64,000 nucleotides of DNA from Papio anubis (GCF_008728515.1 NC_044986.1:54672855-54736854); one strand, 5' to 3'; counted from the stretch's first letter, positions 31,068-43,785 are shown. Made by a program: numbers and translations. Notes: a model not told the origin generated them from the letters alone.

Positions 31068-32309
31068 GGGAAAATATTTTTATGAGAGTATCCCTCAGAT
31101 AAAACTTCTGGAATTATAAGTTAAGATGATTTTTAATCAACTGTTAAGCACTGTATAAGCAAACATGACTGCCTAGTGAGACAGCATGAAAGTCAATGTA
31201 TTTATTGGTTCTGATGAAGAGCCTTCGTTGGAAAATTTATTTAAAAACAGTAGACATAGTGTCCAGTTCTGATGTCAAGGTTAGAGAAATTATCTTTGGC
31301 TAAGGTTATCTCCTATTCTGCCTTGCAACATTGAAATGCATGCTGTTATGTGATGCCAGCATGTGCTTTTCCTGGCTTGCTGCCCTCTTAGGTTTGGCCG
31401 TGGCAGATTGAAAGGTTCTCCAAGTTGGCCAACTCTCATGGTGAACTCTTTGAGCGTGATAGGCTGGAGGCGGTGGCAGGAGCAGCCAAGATGACTGGAT
31501 TCTGGTGTTGAAAGAGGATGAAGTGAAACTATTCAGAACAGATGCAGAGTTACTTACTTCAATTGATCCCATCTTTATAGGCTTCTTTTTAACTTTAGAA
31601 CTGCTTCTTACTTTGGCTTTGTATGTTTATCTTTCCTTTAACTTTCTAGTCATAATATATTTGAGTCAGCAGAGCTTAGAATTTGTGCCTAATTTGCGCA
31701 AATACAGTTTGGAAACTTAAAGGTCAGGGAAGTTATGTGCAAATAGGAAATTTAACTTAAACCAGAACTGTGTGTTTCCGAGACCTGAACCCATATAACC
31801 TGGAATCACTAAGCCAACTGCTAATTTAGCATTGACACAGCCTAAACAGAAACAAATGGGTAGCAAGTGTAGTTTTGGCTGAATGTTTTGAAGTCATTTC
31901 TGTTTGGGGCTTGTAAAAATAAAATGCTGCTGATCTTGTTTTGCTCTTTTTGGGTAGAAATGTTTGCTTGATTCTGGTCATTTTTAGTACCCAGCAAAGG
32001 TATCCACTTCACCAGTTGCCCATTTCTTTACCGTTGCTGTGTATGCAGTGCATTCTAGACTTGGTTTGCAACTCTAAATCAAACAATTTGATTTGAGAAT
32101 CTGGCTTCCCAGTTTTCTTATTTTTGTTTTGTAGACTGCAAGATTTTAGAATGGCATGCTGACCAGTTCTGAATGGTATCCTAAGATTTCAGAAGCTTGA
32201 ATAATTTTATCGGAAGAAAACGTTGGGCCTATCAAAATACCCAGCACATGGAAGATGCTTAGTTAAATAATTTTTTGTTGCAGTTAGATAATCTGATTTT
32301 ATATTTTTA
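31068..32309. other. Unique DNA
   Basis: No exon is recognised. The stretch 31300-31520 is somewhat GC-richer and holds an 88-residue minus-strand frame (31572-31306) without a known domain. A MIR-like tail (CAGCACATGGAAGATGCTTA, 32242-32261) is possible. Confidence 0.5.
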
Positions 32310-33415
32310 TTTATTTGTTTTTATTTCCAACTTTTATTATAAGTTCAGGGATACATATGCAGGATGCACAGGCTTGTTACATGGGTAAACATGTGCCATG
32401 GTGGTTTGCTGCCCAGATTGTCCCATCAGCCAGGTATTAATCCCAGCGTCCACTAGTTATTCTTCCTGATTCTCTCCCTCCTCCCACCCCTGCCCTCCGA
32501 CAGGCACCAATGTGTGATGTTCCGCCCATATGTCCATGTGTTCTCATCATTTAGCTCCCACTTATAAGTGAGAACATGTGAGTAGTTGGTTTTCTGTTCC
32601 TGCGTTAGTTTGCTAAGGATAATGGCCTCCAGTTCCACCCATGTTCTTGCAAAAGACATGATCTCATTTCTTTTTATGGCTGTATAGTAGTATTTCATCA
32701 TGTATAAATGCCACCTTTTCTTTATTCAGTTTGTCATTGATGGGCATTTAGGTTGATTCCATGTCTTTGCTATTGTGAATAATATCGCAGTGAACACATG
32801 TGTGCCTGTGTTTTAATAACAGAATGATTTGTATTCCTTTGGGTAAAAAGGAATGAGATTGCCGGGTCAAATGGTATTTCTGCCTCTAGGTCTTTGAGGA
32901 ATCACTACATTGTCTTCAACAATGGTTGAGCTAATTTGAACTACCACCAACAGTGTAAAAGTGTTCCTTTTTTTCCACAAACTCACCAGCATCTGTTGCT
33001 TGTTGACTTTTTATTAATAGCTGTTCTGACTACTGTGAGATGATATCTCATCGTAGTTTTGATTTGCATTTCTCTAATGATCAGTGATGTTGAACTGTTT
33101 TTCATGTTTGTTGGCCACATGTATGTCTTAAGAAGTATCTGTTCATGTCCTTTGCCCACTTTTAAATGGGATTTTTTTTTATCGTCAATTTGTCAAAGTT
33201 CCTTATAGATGCTGGATATTAGATCTTTGTCAGATGCATGGATTGCAGAAATTTTCTCCTGCTTTGTAGGTTGTATGTTTACTCGGTTGATAGTTTCTTT
33301 TGCTGTGCAGAAGCTCTTTAGTTTAATTAGATCCCATTTGTTAATTTTTGCTTTTGTTGTGACATGTCTTCATCATGAAATATTTGCCCCTACCTATATC
33401 CTGAATGGTATTGCC
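32310..33415 (-). mobile_element. Older L1PA/L1PB, antisense, 5' truncated
   Basis: Reverse-complement 3' UTR (TTATTATAAGTTCAGGGATA, 32333-32352), ORF2 C-terminus and part of the thumb region, ending at ATATCCTGAATGGTATTGCC (33396-33415). It is more diverged than the other L1PA 3' ends in this window (for example CCCAGATTGTCCCATCAGCC), so it is likely an early L1PA or late L1PB. Confidence 0.88.
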
Positions 33416-35571
33416 TTAATTAAAGACTTGTTTAGTGGAACTGATATGGACAAGCGGTACACTATTTTTACAGATGATCTTTTTGGCAGCCAGATTTAAG
33501 GATATTGCCTGGAGACTAAAAATACATTATTTCCATGGGGATTTCATTTTTAATCTAATGTGAAAATAGTGTTGATATGAGCAAACTTTATTCAGTGTAA
33601 TTCCTCAAATAAAATATGCATGAAATTGAAAAGCACAAAAGTCTTCAACGCTTATCTCTGTCTTCAATGTCTGTATTTGTGTCTACCTGTAGATATATAG
33701 CGCATACCTATATTTGAATATGTGAAGAACAATGCTAGAATGATAAAATAGCAACGGGGGGTTTATATCTGGGACATGGGAAATGTGAGAAAACCAGATA
33801 GCCAGAGGAAAACAATACTACGCCTTTGATCCCTCAACATGGAGGTTGTAGAGAATGAAATGTGTTGAACATTTTCCATTGTCATTAGGTAGTCTTTGAT
33901 AGCATGGTTTTCTGTTATTATGTGATATTCTATCATGTAGGTATTTGGTTTATTTTGGTTATCTTGGTGCTTAAGAAAGCCAAAGTAGATAATTCATATT
34001 TGACTTTGGATCCTGTGTTTTCTAAGTGTTTACCTCAAACAAAATGATGATACAGCACCTTTATGTGGCCTGAATTTTGGAAGCTGCATATTCTTCCTGC
34101 TTGGCTCTCTCCCATTTTGCCTCTTCTTTCTCTTCCCTCTCTGCTTTCTCCAGTTGTAAATAGGACTATCTTAGTGGTTATACACTGCCAACTTTTGTGG
34201 CATTGGGTTCAGTTTATAGCATGTGTAAGTGGTCGATGAATGTTTCCTCCTCTAAATACTTTTCTCACAAGAAGGAGGCAGATTCTGAATTTCATCCGGT
34301 TTTCATCCAACATAAACTGCAATCTGGCCTTTGTCGTTACTGAAGATACTGATTCTGCAAGGCAGAATTCCTGCAGCGTTTGAGCCCTTTCTAGGCAGTT
34401 CTTCGCGGTTAGATGACAGTGCTGGATAAGAAGGAATAGGTATTTCTGAGGCCTAGATGGTCTGAAAGAGGTTGTGCTAATGCTCCTAAACCGATTTGAT
34501 GGATTATAATTCTTTTGTTTCTTTTGGGTAAGCATGAAGAGTGTAATAGATAGCAAGGTAAGGGCTGTAGGTTTCTCTTCAAAGACTATATTAGGCGGTA
34601 TGTAATAACCACAGCAAATCTTGCAATGAATTCTGCCTCACATGCAGACCCTTATTAATGAGCAGCGCCCAGTTGTATGACTGTTCTGTAATCTCAGTGA
34701 GGTGCCTGCTGTCTGTCCTTAAGGTACTCTAACAGATCTGTGCGTGAGATGTTTATTTGAAGCAGAAAAGGAAGTTGTTCAAGCAGCATGATTGACTTCT
34801 GGTTATTCTTCAGCATCAAAGTCCTAAGCTTAGGGTACTGATCCTAAGCGGTTGAGGCACTGGACATTATTGGTTTGTAGACCCTGTTTAGTTAAAGGCA
34901 GCAGTACCCTATAGTATTTCTAACCACTCTACATCTGGCAAAATTCACATTTACCCATGAGAAATAATTTTTAACATCCATTTCACTAACTAACAAAGCC
35001 TCCGTTGTTTATGACAAATAAAATTTGGAGTTCACTGACTCTGGAGTGTGAGCCTCCCTGGGAAGGCTTTCACATACTCACGAAGCACCTCTGGGGCATG
35101 TTCTCAGCTGGAATAACCCACCACTCCTGGGAGGAGGGTCAGAACCATCCTACAGGTATTTGTTACGTGCGCTGTGCTGAAGTGTTTTAAAGATAATCAC
35201 AGACAGCAGAACAAAAGGATGTTTTGTGATTCTTCCTCTGTGTGAGAATCAGATTGGGAGATGGATTTGGACACAAAAATGTTGAAATATAAGGAACATT
35301 TTTGTGGTTGATGGGAAAAATTGGAAACACATTTAATGTTAAGACTGTCCTGGAAAACCCAGGACACGTGGTTACCAGAGAACAGGCTCTTTCAGTTTAC
35401 TTTTTTCTGGGAAGTGAGATAAAAATACTGAAGGCAGTGTGATAAACTTTTCCTTCCCATAAAATATACATTATTGATATGTTAAAGTACTATATGTTCA
35501 CAAGTACAAACTTAATTTTATACATATGCATAAGTATTAAAGTGTATGCACCTCTTTCACCTTCAGGAACA
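33416..35571. other. Unique DNA
   Basis: No recognised exon, RNA gene or repeat. A 115-residue minus-strand frame (34556-34209) stands out by length but has no known domain. CpGs at 34358-34408 are a little denser than in the surroundings. Confidence 0.5.
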
Positions 35572-36364
35572 GTTTTCAAGCATTTTGATTTCAAGTCCCT
35601 TTTACATTTTAAAAATTGTTGAGGATCCCAAAAGGGATTTTATATGTTTGGTTTATAGCTGTTGATGTTAACTGTATTTTCAGTTAAATTGAGACAATTT
35701 TAATAGATTTATTAATATTTTTTAAAATAACATAAAGCTTACTGCATGTTAATAAAAAATTGTTCCACGAAAAATTTCCTATTTTATAGTTAAGACAAAA
35801 AATTCAGTGAGATGAATGACATTGTTTTGTGTTTCTGCAGACTTCTTGTGTGTCTGGTGTACAAGAAGACAGCTGTATTCTCATGTCTTCTGCATTCAGT
35901 CTGTCCCTCTCACTCTTCAGGTAGCCTCTGAAAAACTCCAGTGTACATTTGTGTGAAAACAAGAGTGAACAAGGCAAAAAATGACTCAGTATAATTTTGA
36001 AACTTATTTTGACCTTGGAAACCTTTTTATTTTTTAAATTTTGCTTTAAGTTCTGGGATACATGTGCAGAACATGCAGGTTTGTTACATAGGTATACATG
36101 TGTCATGGTGGTTTGCTGCACCTATCAACTCATAATCTAGGTTTTAAGCCCCACATGCATTAGGTGTTTGTCCTAATGCTCTCCCTTCCCTTGTCCCCCA
36201 CTCGCCAACAGGCCCCGGTGTGTGATGTCCCCCTCCCTGTGTCCATGTGTTCTTATTGTTCAACTCCCACTTATGAGTGAGAACATGACCTTGCAAACCT
36301 TTTAAAGAGTATCAAAGATCCCCAGGGTCCCTGGATGACACTTTGCGGAACACTGCTCCGTGGT
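35572..36364. mobile_element. hAT-like DNA transposon remnant, split by an L1
   Basis: The text TTTTAAAAATTGTTGAGGATCCCAAAAGGG (near 35610-35637) and TTCTGCATTCAGTCTGTCCC are reminiscent of an ancient hAT-Charlie-type element. The right end, GATCCCCAGGGTCCCTGGATGACACTTTGCGGAACACTGCTC (36319-36359), looks like the conserved terminal region of such elements. An L1PA fragment (36028-36286) splits it. The family name and left end are uncertain. Confidence 0.45.
36028..36286 (-). mobile_element. Very short L1PA 3' end, antisense, with clear target duplication
   Basis: Only about 260 bases of 3' UTR and the last codons of ORF2 are present. Flanks GACCTTGGAAACCTTTT (36011-36027) and GACCTTGCAAACCTTTT (36287-36303) form a 17-bp target duplication with one mismatch. 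A classic severely 5'-truncated insertion. It contains a small internal rearrangement around AATCTAGGTTTTAAGCCCCA (36131-36150). Confidence 0.94.
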
Positions 36365-36394
36365 TTCAGTGTTCTACCACCAGTTGTGTTATTT

Positions 36395-36510
36395 GGTCCT
36401 AATTGCCGGCCCTGAGAAGTCATTACTATCTCCATTTTATAGTCAAGGCAAACTGGGATTGCAGAAGGCTTGCCCTTGAGTATTATGAAAGTTCCACAGC
36501 TACTGGTGCA
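36395..36510 (-). mobile_element. MIR, antisense (probable)
   Basis: CATTACTATCTCCATTTTAT (36421-36440), then AGTCAAGGCAAACTGGG and a later CACAGCTACTGGTGCAGCCAG, keep the antisense MIR core order. Confidence 0.65.
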
Positions 36511-36585
36511 GCCAGTTTTTATTTTTATTTATTTAGTGTTTAAAGGTTACAGTCTTATTGCCGTGGAGTTTTGTGAAGTAGTTGA

Positions 36586-36723
36586 TTTTTTTTGTTTTGT
36601 TTTTAAGAAATAGAATCTCGCTGTGTTGCTCAGACTGGCCTTGGACTCCTGGGCTTAAGTGATTTTCCTGCTTCAGCCTCCTAGGCAGATGAGTCTATAA
36701 GTGTGTGCCACTGCTCCAGGCTG
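36586..36723 (-). mobile_element. Free left Alu monomer (FLAM-like), antisense
   Basis: One Alu arm only: AATCTCGCTGTGTTGCTCAG to GTGTGTGCCACTGCTCCAGG in reverse complement. No second arm is present. Divergence fits an old FLAM or a half AluJ. Confidence 0.75.
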
Positions 36724-37392
36724 CAACCAGTTTTTAAATGAGAGTCTTCTGATGGCTTTGTTTCTGTGATTGTTCCTTTTCAATGTATTACCATAAATTA
36801 TATTTACCTTCTACTTAGAATTCAGGGAGAGGGAAGCTTTTATCTTTTATTTATGCAAGTGCACAATAAGAGAAGTTTGCAGAGGGTTATGCTTTGGATT
36901 TTTCAAACATTTTCATATCAGGTTTTAATCTGCAATATTTTAATGTTTGGGGATTTATGGTAAGAATAAGTGATGATATTTTACAATTTGTTTGGTGTGT
37001 GCTTTAAATAGGTTGTTTGAGGACAGTTTTATTTTCTCACTTTATGTGGATTAAATGTCACATCTTTGAAGAGCCAAGTGGATTTGGCAGAGTGTCACCT
37101 AGCCCCTAATTAACTGTGTTTACACAGTCCACAAACTTGTGCCCTCCATGGAGGTCAAAGTAAATTTGCCTTCCAAACCTTTCAGGAACAAGTCTCTTGT
37201 ATAGAATCTGAGTTTTAAAATTTCAGAATTCTAGCGGACTGATACTTTTTGTATGGTATACTGATCCTGTAATATTTAATACAAGTGAATAGTGAGAAAA
37301 ATGATAATTACTAGAAAAGCAGCAGACATACAAAATAAAAGCGTGGATTTTTATTTCCTTCCACATGCATACCACTACCCTTTCAAATTACT
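36724..37392. other. Unique DNA
   Basis: No recognised repeat or gene. Confidence 0.45.
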
Positions 37393-37404
37393 ATAAGAAT
37401 TTCT

Positions 37405-37644
37405 TTTTTTTTTTTTTTTGAGACGGAGTCTCGCTCTGTCGCCCAGGCTGGAGTGCAGTGGCTGGATCTCAGCTCTCTGCAAGCTCTGCCTCCCGGGTTC
37501 ACGCCATTCTCCGGCCTCAGCCTCCTGAGTAGCTGGGACTACAGGCGCCCGCCACGTCGCCCGGCTAGTTTTTTGTATTTCTTAATAGAGACGGGGTTTC
37601 ACCGTGTTAGCCAGGATGGTCTCGATCTCCTGACCTCGTGATGC
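37405..37644 (-). mobile_element. AluYR-type, antisense, 5' truncated
   Basis: Poly-T (37405-37419), then GAGACGGAGTCTCGCTCTGT and a well-preserved right arm and linker (GCCCGGCTAGTTTTTTG). The body stops at TGACCTCGTGATG, so about 60 bases of the left arm are missing. A perfect 12-bp target duplication, ATAAGAATTTCT, is at 37393-37404 and 37645-37656. Few substitutions suggest a recent insertion in the monkey lineage. Confidence 0.95.
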
Positions 37645-37656
37645 ATAAGAATTTCT

Positions 37657-38390
37657 AAATACTCTTAATTTCTGTATCATTCTGTGTTATCTGCTTGCTC
37701 TCTGGGAACACACGGTTCATGTACAAGCAATGGATCACACTTTGAATAGCACTGTTGCCCATTATTGCCACTGTGCATTCTTGCATAATTCAAATCTGGA
37801 ATTTTAGCTGTCTTCATGCCTCCCATTCTCAACTTCAGTTTAAACTAGATAATTATTTATTCTTCTCTGCTTCCCCTCCCAAAATACTTAAATGGTGTTA
37901 TACATTGTTACAAAAGTGAGGGAGGTACGTATATGCAAAATACACTTTAAAAGGATCAGTACTGTTACAAAAAAACCCCACTCAAATGTAAGTTCAGATG
38001 ACATTGTTCTGAATCTTATTTTCCTCACTTAATAAGGTATCACTTCTGGCTCACTTGCTTGAGGGGGACAAAATAATGAAAGAAAGTTATCCCAGATGTC
38101 TTGAGTTAAGGGAAAGGATGAGTGATTGCTTATTGTTTTCTTTATGGGATTCTTACATAGTTGTTTTAACGAAGACTTGTGGATGAGGGGAGGAACAGAG
38201 CAATAACTGGTCAGAAGTGGGAGCAGCTGAGAAAATGAGGGAAAACAGAAACAAACTGTCGGGCCAGAGGCAGAGGGGGCTCTCAGAGATAGAGAAAGCA
38301 ACTTTGATCAGATGAGGTTGGTTTCCGCAATGTCCAGCTATCTGCTGGACCTGTGATCCTCACAGTCAGTGCTGGGTTTCCCTGAGCACT
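37657..38390. other. Unique DNA
   Basis: No recognised feature. A frame on the minus strand (38301-38029) lacks domain character. Confidence 0.45.
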
Positions 38391-38392
38391 TA

Positions 38393-38595
38393 CCAGTAAG
38401 TGGGTGCCTACCATGTGCTAGACAGGGGCAGTTCTTTTTCACACGCCTACACTTGCCCTTCACAGCAGACCCAAGAAGCGGGATGAGAGAACAGTGAGGC
38501 TCACAGGGGAAAAGTATTTGTTTAAGGGCACCAACTAGTAAGTAGTGAGACTGGGATGGGAACCAACGTCATTCTGATGCCAAAGCCTCTGGCTT
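38393..38595 (-). mobile_element. MIR, antisense
   Basis: Ordered antisense MIR blocks: TACCATGTGCTAGACAGGGG (38409-38428), CTTCACAGCAGACCCAAGAA, GTGAGGCTCACAGGGG, AAGGGCACCAACTAGTAAGT (38524-38543), GAGACTGGGATGGGAACC. Confidence 0.8.
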
Positions 38596-40697
38596 TTTCC
38601 AGATTTGCTACAAATTTAAAAGATGAGGAGTGGAGACTGAGGAGGGCCCATGAAGGAGCAGTAGTATGCCTGGTACACTAGTCCCTGTAACTTCCTAGCA
38701 ATTCCTACAGTACTTCTCCAGATAAAGCATATGGAAGACAGTGAAGTATCTGTTTCCAGAAACATTTTTGAGGAAGTCAGAGAGAGGCCAAAAGGGACTT
38801 AAGTTTCTTCAGAGAGGAAGTTGAGAAACTCAAGTATAGCAAACCACTAATGCCAGATGTTATTTATCCAAAGGTTTTTGGCTATATTGCAATACTTTCT
38901 GGATCTCTGCTAGTTCTCTGCAATCTTTCTGAAACTGCTTTGAGTTTTTAAAATATACATACCTGAATTTGAAACCATGGTCATTTAATCTAAAATATGT
39001 CCTTAAAATCCTAAACTCTTTGTAATAACAATGGTGGAAGCACAAGAGGAATCATTCTCAATGATTATTTGAAATATTATTTTATTCTAAGTCAAAAAAG
39101 TATTTCTCAGCTGGTAATGGTTTCAGCTAGAGCAAGCTGTGTTTTGCTTTAAAAAATTGCATTTAGCCCTTTCGATGTACAAATAGAGTATTTCTTACTT
39201 AAATTTTTAATTATTATTCCTTAATGGAAGGCTGAAAGATTTCATTATTTTATAGACCTTGTTGACTTTTCTACCTAAATGATGACAAAAACTTTTAAAT
39301 TTAGTTATAAGGCAAAAAATACTTATGAACCTGTAAAGCTTGAGAAGAAATGGGTTGGGGTAAAGACAATTAACATTTTCCCTTATGAAAAGGGCTGATT
39401 TGTGATATGAATTCTCTATCCTTCATTTCCTGTGTGTCATTTTCAGCAACATTTCAACTTTAATATCTTGATTTTTGATCATTTTTTCCTCTTCACTTGA
39501 GAGTATTTCTGAGTTGTGATTTTTTGTTCCTGAGACTTTAGTCAAAGAATCTCTTCTACTTGTTCATTTTTATTTTTCTACCAGTACATTGTGTGATCTC
39601 CCTTTGTCTTTTCCAATATAGTACCCACATTGTATTTCAATACATCACCCTAATTGATAGAAAACTTGGGGGGATGTATTGTTCTGGCTAATCTATTTTT
39701 CTTCTTAATAAAGAGTCATGAAGAAACTTTATTTTCTTTTTTGACTCTGACTGTTGAATATGTTCCTAAAACAATAACCCACATTCTTGCCTTAGTAAGC
39801 ACAGTGGATATGATTGACTCCTGATGTCCGAAAACCTTGTAGTGTTTGGGAGCAGCTCCTGCAGATATCACTTCTTTCCAAATGTATGATAAATTGAAAT
39901 TTGAAAGAGGTGGAGGTAAACAGCTTCTTACGTAATTGCCAGAGAGGCACAGGATCTCATTACCCTGTCCCCTTGCCCCTCATCAGAGAGAAACACCATA
40001 ACCCCTATGAGAGCCATGCCCCCTCTCCCACCTGTGTGTGCAGGAGTTCAACCTCCCTTCACTTGCAAGTGTGCAGAATTCTCTTCCTTTGCTGCTTTTC
40101 CTTGAAAGCTAGCCCTCTGTGCCCTCTCCTCTTGTACACATAAAGGGGGAAGGCATACCTTGGCAGTGCCTTTTAAGATAGTGATTGGCCAGGAAGCGGC
40201 TATAATGAAACAAATCCCCATGATATCTAGATTTCTTATAAGTTGATTTCTCATGAAAGTTCTGGCTCATAATGTTGCAGACTTGTGCCCTGTTGAACAT
40301 TGATGAGGAATCTAAAGGTCTCCATTCATATAATAGCACTGGTGGTCAGCCCCACTGGAGCCCCACTGGGACCTAAGGCCAAGTCCCTGTTGAGCTCACA
40401 GCTGCAGCCCTGCCACGTTGGGTCAGTTGTGCCTCTGGCTTCCTTGCGACATTCCTCAGAACTGGCTTGAAAGTGAAGCTCGGTGGGTGTCCACAAGGGC
40501 AATAGTCCACTCCTTGCTGGAGAGAAGATATTTTAACTTTATTTTTGGGTTATGCTGCTTACATAAGTACAATTAAAAATAAGTAATTATTTTTTCCTGC
40601 TGGTGCTGACGTGTCACACCCACAGTAAAACTAGACTTGTCTTCACTAAAGGAGTGGCTTGTGTGCATGCAGGCATTATTCATGGTGAACGCCACAG
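38596..40697. other. Unique DNA
   Basis: No gene, RNA or repeat family is recognised. Short frames near 39901-40143 and 40109-40339 lie on opposite strands of the same DNA and show no known domain. Confidence 0.5.
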
Positions 40698-40765
40698 CGT
40701 TAACAATCCACGTGTCCATGGTCAGATCCCAGAGCCGCACCTACTGGGGCATTGGTTTTTCCTAG
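40698..40765 (+). repeat. 68-bp segment duplicated at 42866-42933 (copy A)
   Basis: CGTTAACAATCC to TTTTTCCTAG aligns without gaps to the other copy with 61 of 68 positions equal. The last 21 bases, ACTGGGGCATTGGTTTTTCC and the next base, are identical. I do not recognise the segment as part of a known repeat. Confidence 0.85.
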
Positions 40766-41262
40766 CCTCACTAGCTCTGATTTTACCATCCATCCACAGG
40801 CAGAGAAATTCGGGGCTTTCCCTGGATGTCAGCAAATCACGGCTGGCTTATAACTACCAGGTGGGAAGTGTTCATCCCTAATTCTTCCTAATTTTTGAAG
40901 TAATGGGAGTTTTCTTTTTTCTCTCCTACTGCTGAGCCTGTGAAGTACTTCCCCTACTCAGTTGGCTGAGTTAATCTGTTCTCAGAGAAGATGCAGGCTA
41001 ATTTAGCATAAAGGGAGTATGATTAGAAAGGTAAGTTTACAGGGCAAAGAAAGCACTGGAAGTCTTCCAGAGTAGAAAAGAACAGCTTTTTTGGATTATT
41101 CATTTTTTCCATAATAGAATGTATATACTCTAACTCACTCTTAATCACTCCAGTTTAGTTTCATGGCTACATGAGGAATAACTATATTACATTTTGCCCT
41201 ATTTTTTTTTTTTATTGTGGTTAAGAACACTTAGCAAGAAAGCTGTCCTCTTAGCAATTTTT

Positions 41263-41551
41263 CCCCCCCCCAGACAGAATCTTGCTCTGTCATCTAGGCT
41301 GGAATGCAGTGGTGTGATTGCAGCTCACTGCAACCTTCACCTCCTGGGTTCAAGTGATTCTCGTGTCTCAGCTTCCCGGTAGCTGGGATTACAGGCATCC
41401 ACCATCACACCCGGCTAATTTTTGTATGTTTAGTAGAGATGTGATTTCACCCTGTTGGCTAGGTTGGTCTCGAACTCCTGTCCTCAAGTGATCTGCCCGC
41501 CTCTGCCTCCCAAATTGCTGGGATTACAGGTGTGAGTCACTGTGCCTGACC
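41263..41551 (-). mobile_element. AluS-like, antisense
   Basis: A run of nine C replaces the usual poly-T (41263-41271). The two-arm body runs to GTGAGTCACTGTGCCTGACC. The flanks CTCTTAGCAATTTTT (41248-41262) and CTCTTAGCAAATTTT (41552-41566) form the target duplication. Confidence 0.9.
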
Positions 41552-41570
41552 TCTCTTAGCAAATTTTAAG

Positions 41571-41814
41571 TACAGGTTGAGCATCCCAAATCCAAAAATC
41601 CCAAATTTGAAGTTCTCTAAAATTCAAAACTTTCTGATTGCTGACATATGATGCTCAAAGGAAATGTTCATTGGAGCATTTCAGATTTCAAATTTTTGGA
41701 CTTGGGGTGCTTAACTGGTAAGTATATAATGCAGATATCCAAAAATCTGGAAAAATCCAAAATCTGAAACACTTCTGGTCTCAAGCATTTTAGATAAGGG
41801 ATATTCAACCTGTA
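41571..41814. mobile_element. Palindromic MITE (TA-flanked DNA transposon)
   Basis: The ends TACAGGTTGAGCATCCC (41571-41587) and GGGATATTCAACCTGTA (41798-41814) are terminal inverted repeats with two mismatches. The interior is also loosely palindromic: AATCCAAAAATCCCAAATTT on the left answers CCAAAAATCTGGAAAAATCCAAAATC on the right. It is a familiar 240-bp non-autonomous element of mammals; TA ends suggest the Tc/mariner superfamily. No transposase is present. Confidence 0.82.
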
Positions 41815-42865
41815 TATAATGTATTATTGTTGACTTGGCACAGTGTTGTACAGATCTCTAGAGCTTATTAGAAGCTCTTAACTGAAACTTTATGCTTGTT
41901 AATTAATAACTTCCATTTCCCTGGATATTATGCTATGGATTTTTTGGCTCTCCCTGCTACCAGCTTTCCCTTCCCATATCAAGCAGTATTTTTTTTTAAA
42001 TTTGAAAACCTCAGTTACCAATGGACTGCAAACAAACTCAGTTGTATGAAGGAGCTAGTGGTTTTTAAAGCTCAAACCACATCAGAGGAATTTTATGTTT
42101 AGTAAATTTTAAAGTCTTCTTAGGATGTCTTAATGATGGGAGTAAGTAAGAACAGAAAAAATTATGTGATGACAACCTTTGTATTTTATTTAGAAAAGGT
42201 TTTAATCAGGGAAGAGAGGTTGGTGTTCAGGCTTTGAAGTTATTTGTGTGTGAAAAGTTGCTATATGTGTCTAAGAATTTTATTTTCCTTTTAAAATTTA
42301 AATGATGGCTTTATTTCTTGGTGTTTGTTTTCCATACTCATAAAGCAGAGGAAATAATAAGAATCTCTTTGTAGCCCTGCTTTTATAAGGTTAACATAAA
42401 ATCTCAAAAAATTGTGCCTACTGATCTTGAAGGTATTGTATGTTGAGGCCTCTTTTTAAAAGTGTTAACTAAACTGTTTTGAATAGTAGTGCTTTACTAA
42501 ATTTTAGTACTTAAAACAAAGTCACAAAAATTAAGTGGTGATAGTAACATTTATGTTTAAAATACGTCAGTTTATTATATTAAGTTACTCAGTGGTCAGT
42601 TTATTCATCTATATACATGCTTAATATTATTTTTAAATATTACAGTGTTTTTGATCCATAGGATTTTGACTTTTCATGTGCCTTTGTTTTATGATCCTTA
42701 AAAAGAAAAGAAAAAATCAAGGCACAACAAACATGAAAAGCAGGGATTTTGTTCTATATTGGTGGAGAGGAGCAAATAGACTGATGTAGGATGTTAGAAA
42801 TATTTAGGTGTTGACATCAATTGATAGGTGTTGGTTACTTATCATACTGTAGTCTTAGTTAGTAA
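41815..42865. other. Unique AT-rich DNA
   Basis: No recognised feature. Confidence 0.45.
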
Positions 42866-42933
42866 CGTTAACGATCCATGTGTCTATGGTCAGATCCTGG
42901 AGCCTCGCCTACTGGGGCATTGGTTTTTCCTAG
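42866..42933 (+). repeat. 68-bp segment duplicated from 40698-40765 (copy B)
   Basis: Direct-orientation partner of copy A, with seven substitutions, five of them transitions. Flanks of the two copies do not align beyond the 68 bases. Confidence 0.85.
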
Positions 42934-43229
42934 CTGCAATCATACTGTATTATAAATAAGAGGGAGAAAAGTGCTGAGGGGACCCCCCTCCCTCCAATTT
43001 GTGAAGATTGAGAAAAGCACATCTGTTTGTTTTCAATGGATAAAATATGCACATGGCAAGTTTCAGAAGATTAAAAAAAAGAAACTTAAAAGTATATATT
43101 TTCTCCATTCCTTTAATCATCAAATTCCATTTCTCCTCCCCCAGGTTGAGATAACGGATTTTTATTAGGTTATTTTGTCCTCTATCGCACCACCCCAAGG
43201 TCATCTGTGCATATACATGCATATGTGTG

Positions 43230-43700
43230 TATAACCTGTTTTTTTTTTTTAAAGCAAAATTGTAGCATTCTCTGCACTCTTTCCCTAGCTCCTTAGCTTT
43301 CAAGTTTTGAAGATTGCCCCTTCTTAGTACTCATTCTTTCTAATATCCAGCTGGATGTACTAATATTATTTAGCTAGTACTCTCTTAGTGGACATTTCTG
43401 TTGTTTTTAGTGTATATTAGGGTATGTGTATGTTGAATTTCAAATGATATTACAAAATTGCTCTCTGTAAACTCTCCACTTTATATTTACAGCCATAATG
43501 AGTGATATTGCCTAGTTTTCTACATTCTTACTAGCGTGATATGGTCTTTTTGACCTTCGTTAATCTAGTAAATGAAAACTTATATTTTAATGTAGTTTAA
43601 GCATTTCCTTTGAGGGAGGTTGAGCATAAATGAATACCTTTAAGTGTCAAAATATTAGACTTGATCTCCAACCTCTCAGGTCCTTTTCTTTCCAGTTTAT
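43230..43700 (-). mobile_element. Ancient L1 (L1M/L1ME-type), antisense
   Basis: The text GACATTTCTGTTGTTTTTAG (43391-43410), ATTGCTCTCTGTAAACTCTC and GTGATATGGTCTTTTTGACC, in this order, resembles the antisense 3' part of old L1 ORF2. Divergence is high and the limits are approximate. Confidence 0.5.
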
Positions 43701-43785
43701 AGTCTCTGTATCGATGGTGTTATAAATTCTTACTAGTTTCAGTTGCTTTCCACTTAGATGTCTCAAGGGCCACTTGTATTTCCTA

